A stretch of 64,000 bases of DNA, from positions 18,819,033 to 18,883,032 of the forward strand of contig CM051456.1 of NCBI GenBank assembly GCA_028274465.1. The letters run 5' to 3'. Position 1 is the first letter of the stretch. The number at the start of each line of letters is the position of its first letter. The stretch is from Plantago ovata (Eukaryota; Streptophyta; Magnoliopsida; Lamiales; Plantaginaceae). Of this stretch, positions 59,806 through 64,000 are shown piece after piece. Both the position numbers and the translations under genes were made by a program. Under the pieces are notes generated by a model. That model did not search any database, had not been told where the DNA came from, and saw nothing but the letters and a program-made list of their open reading frames with translations.

Positions 59806-61152
59806 TTGGTCGGTTAACTTGGATAGTGAACAAATCAACTAATTCAATGATACACTAATGCGAATCGACAACCTCATAGCTTTTTACTGTGCCTACCTAA
59901 ACAACTTGGAGTAAAGTTAATGTTTTTTAACAATTACTCCCGTGTTTCATTTTAAATTTATTGATTTTTTTTTCAAATTTCAACAGTAAATTTATAGATT
60001 TTAAGTTATATCATCATTAAATATAATAAAATTATATTACAAAATATGAAAAACTACTCAGTATATCTTCTTAATTCTCTCTCTTTCAACTTGGGTGACA
60101 AGTGACAACTGTAAGCTGAATTAAGAACAACTATTAACATGGGTGACTAAGAGGACAAAAAAAATGTCATGCTAAAAGTCCAGTTTGCATGATTTCCACA
60201 ATTATATTATGCAGAAAACAACTTGTTGAGATTTGGACTTTCGCAAACCACCTTCTCCACAATTCATTTGTGAACTCTCATCAATCTTCCCCAGATTTTC
60301 CTGTTGTCGTCTTGCTTTCAGACCCTACTATTTCTTTCTTAGAAATACTGTGGTGTTTGTGCTTTGCTTGCAATCAATAATTGCCTCTAGATCATGACTT
60401 TCTTCTACTGCATTTAGAGCTATGAAAAATTGTCACAGTCATCCACCAAAGTCTTTCAGGCTCGAATACGAAACTAGGTAATCCGTAATCCCGATTACAG
60501 TCAGCTAGTCACCTAGTTTGACTTCTATGAAAACTTACTTGGAAAAATGGCAAAAATTATCCATTAAGTTTGCCTAATGGCACAGGAAGTCCAATGTTTA
60601 TTGGTCATCACAGTTTAGTCCAAAGTTTCAACTTTTAAGAAAGGAATTAACTCAATGTCTAGCAAGAACTTAACTCAATGTCCTATAACGCATCACGTGC
60701 AGCAAGCCTGCATGTTAAAGCATCCGAAACTGAAGATATAATACACAACTCTAGCACTCGAATTTGTTAGTGCTGCAGGACGGTAACAGAAACAGACATC
60801 AATACAGTAAGCAAAACTAGACCATTCAGCTTCAACAATCCATTACCCACAAAAGCAAATCATACTATTCGATTAAGAGATATTGCAACTTTCCCAGTAG
60901 CAGGCCAGGTATTCCAAATTAATTTTAATTACCTCAGTGTCTAAACTCTAAACTATACATATTGGGAATATTTGAGGTATTGGATAAACTATTGATGTAG
61001 TCGAAAATGGACAATGTTAGAGTCTTGGATAACACTAGCTAGTCTCGCAGAACTATAAGAAACCTAATCAGTGAAGAATTAAAGGAGCAGAAAATTCCCA
61101 AATTCAAAGAAAAAGAGTAATTAGCAAAGAATTAAGAGAAAGTAAAGCTTAC
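59806..61152. other. Spacer
   Basis: 59934-60060 begins TACTCCCGTGTTTCATTTTA, a Stowaway-type left end without a matching right end. A short AACTCAATGTC duplication lies near 60649-60680. No coding region was supported. Confidence 0.35.
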
Positions 61153-61290
61153 CTGGAGTTAGATATGATACATCACCAACAAAGAGTGCAAGAGAGAGAC
61201 TTCATCAGACTTGTTCCTCCCACATTGAAAACTTTCATCGTTTCCTCTACTCCTGGGCCTCTATTTTGCAGAATTCACACAGAACCGGGC
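61153..61290 (-). ncRNA. Possible untranslated exon (weak)
   Basis: On the minus strand this stretch is less AT-rich than its surroundings, pyrimidine- and purine-patterned like a plant leader (AGTCTCTCTCTTGCACTC), and ends ACTCCAG followed by GTAAGC, a good splice donor. No downstream coding exon could be found on the left. It may be a leader or long non-coding exon, or nothing. Confidence 0.18.
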
Positions 61291-61559
61291 CATCTTAGTC
61301 ATTACGCAATTTATTATTGTACAAATACTGGAGGAACTCTCTAACCAAACATGGTATGTTGTGGGTTGGGCACTTGGGCTTCTGAATTTCAAAGCCCAAT
61401 AAATTTTCTTTTAAACTTTGAAATGCAATTTCAAATGTTATCGTATGAGATGAGGAATGATATTGTTGCCAATTACATTACATACAAACATTAGTTATAT
61501 ATTTTACAGATAAAGAAGTTAACATAATGATTCTTTAATTTAATTAAGAGATATAACTA

Positions 61560-61814
61560 TGTGTCTGTTTGCCAAACGAACGGATAAGATGATTAGTAGC
61601 TGATAAGGTAGGTGATATTTAGATGTTAAGATGACTAGTAGTTGATCGGTCACCTTATTTTATATTAAGCTACATAGGATTAATTATCAAACCGATCACT
61701 TTATAAGTCAATTTATTGACATTCACCAAATAAACTTATTATAAATGGTGAAACAGTTAAATAAGGTGACATTCATCTTATAAGTTGATTGATAATATGA
61801 CGCCAAACACAACC
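61560..61814. mobile_element. MITE with TGTTTGGC-type ends
   Basis: The left end TGTGTCTGTTTGCCAAACG and the right end GACGCCAAACACAACC are imperfect inverted repeats. They are flanked by TAACTA on both sides (61554-61559, 61815-61820). The interior repeats GATGATTAGTAGCTGATAAG-like words in both orientations. The superfamily is uncertain: the ends recall PIF/Harbinger, but the direct repeat is longer than 3 bp. Confidence 0.5.
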
Positions 61815-61820
61815 TAACTA

Positions 61821-62768
61821 ATTGCACTTGAATTTTTTAAGGACTTATTCGGTTTATGACTCATTTGATTTTATCTGGGATTCGATTTCTAGTTGGATTC
61901 ACATACTTTTAACTTAAACTCAATACCTTATATTCTGTTTGGATTATAACTTCATACATCATTTAATATATTTTACTTGTTTAATTTCAGAAATAAACCA
62001 TACTATTCGATTCAAGAAAAAAATAATTAAAGAGTGGTCCACAATTGTTTTTTTATTTATTAGTAGAAGCTTGTTTCCCATTATTTCAGACAATAATATT
62101 TGTTGGTAGTGGTGATAGTTTGGTTCTTGGGGTAGTAGTAGAAGATGGAGATGATGAATTTCATTGACATGGTTAAAAACAAATAGAATTGTTAAGAAGA
62201 ATAACCGATGATAAAACATTGCCTTTTTTCGGATACAATTTACAACAGGAAGAAGATATACGAAACGTATCTGTCTGGAGAGGTACAACCGGCTATAACA
62301 GTGAAATAGATTACATAAGGAATCGACGGGTGCCATATGTAAGGGTACAACTGGCTATAGCAGCGAACCGGTGGGTGCCATAGATATCGTTTGTAGAAAT
62401 TGAATTGAACGCCGTATACCACTACGATCGATGATTAAATAGTAAGTATAGAGAAAGGTACTGTAGATCTTTCCTATCTAATAGGAAAAGCTGATTTTTA
62501 AGGTAAAAATCAAACTTCTCACAGTCAGGTAGATTAAATTCCGGTCAGCTCATTCTTCTATTTATAATTTAAAAAAAAAAAACAAATCAAAACTATTTTT
62601 TCCTTTCTGGTTTGCTTTCTAGAGAGAGAGAAAGAAAGCAACGACGGAAGCTTCATGATCGACGCTCGAGCTTCAATTCCGACGATAATGGAGCTACCAG
62701 GGCACTCGATTCTCTCCAATCTCAAGCTAGGCATCATCTTCTGCGACTTTGCTAACCGGATTCCTGCC
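61821..62768. other. Spacer with a small duplication
   Basis: GGTACAAC(C/T)GGCTATA(A/G)CAG...GGGTGCCATA occurs at about 62281-62339 and 62343-62382. Near 62620-62640 a GAGAGAGAGAAAGAAAG stretch precedes a more GC-balanced region. No coding region was supported. Confidence 0.35.
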
Positions 62769-62939
62769 CTAGCTTCCCAAATTGAAGTTTGTGATGTTGA
62801 TTAGAGTCGTCATAGAGGGTAGCTCCGGATTGGGATGCTCGAAGTTGTTGTCGTGGATGGTGAGGGTGAGACTATCGAAGAGGAGAGGAGTGGTGAGTGA
62901 TTGGTCGGCTACGGCGGTGGGTGGTGGTGTTGCCGCCAT
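62769..62939 (-). pseudogene. Orphan 56-codon ORF, possible gene-start fragment
   Basis: On the minus strand an ORF opens MAATPPPTAVADQSLTTPLL, continues FDSLTLTIHDNNFEHPN and stops after NFNLGS. Codon usage and GC content look coding (about 53 percent GC in an AT-rich setting). The Ala/Pro/Thr-rich start resembles a plant gene start. No splice donor was convincing before the stop, and beyond it the frame is broken. I do not recognise the family. It may be a gene fragment. Confidence 0.3.
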
Positions 62940-63590
62940 GATTGAGTGTCTTCTATAGCAAAATCGTTCGATTCTCGGTGATGTAGATGATGTCGACGAT
63001 ACATGTGCTTATTATTTTGCCTCGCTATCCATGTGGTTAAGATAATACTTATTATTTTGCCTCGCTTGTATTGTTGTTTAGATTCCATTTGAAATATTGC
63101 TACGAATGGAGTTTGGATGTTCATTAGATATTGAAACCATTTGATAGATATAGAGTTGAACTTAATTGCAGGCAAACTTAAATTAATTGTACAAGGTGTC
63201 ACTCACGCCCTTCTATTTCTAGCTTGTGAACATTTTTAGATCAAAGTGAATATTACTAGCTGTTTTAGATCAAAGCGAATATTACTATTGGTATATGTTG
63301 GTATATGTGTGTGGTTTGATGCGATTAATCAATGAAGACTACTAGTGGTGATGATGTTGCTGCTTTTGTCATTAATTTTGAATGTGAATTAGATTTTTTT
63401 TTTACTTTCGTGTTGCTTTTGTTACTTTCTGCTGCTAAATTGACAATGTTAATTAAGTTAAGTGCTCTATTGAATTATGTCCGGATGGTATACTTTTAAT
63501 ACCCGAGGGTATGCTTTTAAAACTAGATTGTATAGTTTTTGTGTTTGTTGTTTCTGATGGAATATTTGTGATTTGATTTTTGCAAATGTT
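62940..63590. other. Spacer
   Basis: It contains two near-identical TACTTATTATTTTGCCTCGC words (about 63007-63025 and 63047-63065) and two TAGATCAAAG(T/C)GAATATTACTA words (63237-63285). No gene was recognised. Confidence 0.35.
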
Positions 63591-64000
63591 GTGTTGTAAT
63601 TTTAAGAGATATTGGTGTGGTTTTAAGAACCTATGTTGTGGTTTTGATATATGAATTTTAGCTTCAGTTGCATGTTACCGTTGTGTTACACTTTTAAGAG
63701 ATTTTGGTGTGCTTTTAATTATTGTTGTTGTGGTTTTAATAAATATACAATGCTACTGGCTGGGTTTGTCCATTGTATGGTTTTAAGGGGATATTGTGTG
63801 GTTATAAGTATCTTTGTTGTGGTTTTAATAACATATGTTATGTTTTGAAATATGGATTTTAGCTTCAATTGCAAGTTACTACTATGTTATAGTTTTAATA
63901 GATTTTGGTGTGGTATTAATTCCATTTGTTGTGGTTTTAAGGGGACATAGTGTGATTATAAATATCTTTGTTGTGGTTTTAAGAACTCGTGTTGATGTTA
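63591..64000. repeat. Degenerate tandem array of TTGTGGTTTTAA words
   Basis: The unit TTG(T)TGTGGTTTTAA recurs about every 25-50 bp. A higher-order unit, ATTTTAGCTTCA(G/A)TTGCA(T/A)GTTAC, occurs at 63655 and 63856, about 201 bp apart. The array runs off the window edge. Confidence 0.6.

Overview
This is nuclear DNA from a flowering plant. It carries intron-containing genes with GT-AG splice sites, long AT-rich spacers, and many LINE, LTR, SINE and MITE remnants. Every recognisable gene belongs to a eudicot-typical plant family. The frequent TACTCCGTA-type words and Stowaway ends would fit Caryophyllales, but nothing in the window proves the order. No bacterial, organellar or CRISPR sequence was seen.

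Five genes could be assembled with confidence. (1) 5800-11830 (+): a four-exon U-box/ARM E3 ubiquitin ligase, PUB14 type, 659 aa, with two short upstream ORFs in its likely leader. (2) 15849-16313 (-): an intronless SIAMESE-RELATED (SMR) type cyclin-dependent kinase inhibitor, 154 aa. (3) 29114-31426 (+): an eight-exon ankyrin-RING E3 ligase of the rice XB3/XBAT31 type, 441 aa. (4) 40935-45683 (-): a twelve-exon DHHC protein S-acyltransferase, 333 aa, with a shortened cysteine-rich domain and a 21-nt exon. (5) 50821-54004 (-): a four-exon POLTERGEIST-LIKE PP2C phosphatase, 713 aa. All five reading frames stay open across the joined exons. Two weaker small-gene candidates are a 69-aa acidic protein at 23360-23569 (-) with a good TATA box, and a 72-aa ORF at 46526-46744 (+) whose partial duplicate lies 1 kb downstream.

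Between the genes lies transposon debris. It includes LINE remnants (1-1470, about 2600-2905, 12240-13030, 36249-38776), a copia gag fragment (18598-19364) and a Ty3/gypsy pol fragment (32437-34690). There are tRNA-derived SINEs (about 21400-21585, 21929-22088, about 22270-22400, 37325-37469) and hAT-like MITEs (371-939, 48236-48401, 57675-58110). Stowaway-like MITEs lie at 3043, 14992, 28670 and 57329, and a three-copy Harbinger-like MITE family at 19337, 56580 and 59587. The most striking repeat is a 959-bp Mutator-like element at 20042-21000 whose core is a GC-rich, nested, near-perfect palindrome.

The genes are not an operon and no joint pathway is implied. Functionally they cover ubiquitination (two E3 ligases), cell-cycle inhibition, protein lipidation and phosphatase signalling. 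Most observations of interest are transposon structures (target-site duplications, nested insertions, inverted repeats). Others are the degenerate DHHC zinc region, the small-gene candidates and a 41-bp inverted repeat flanking 1.56 kb.
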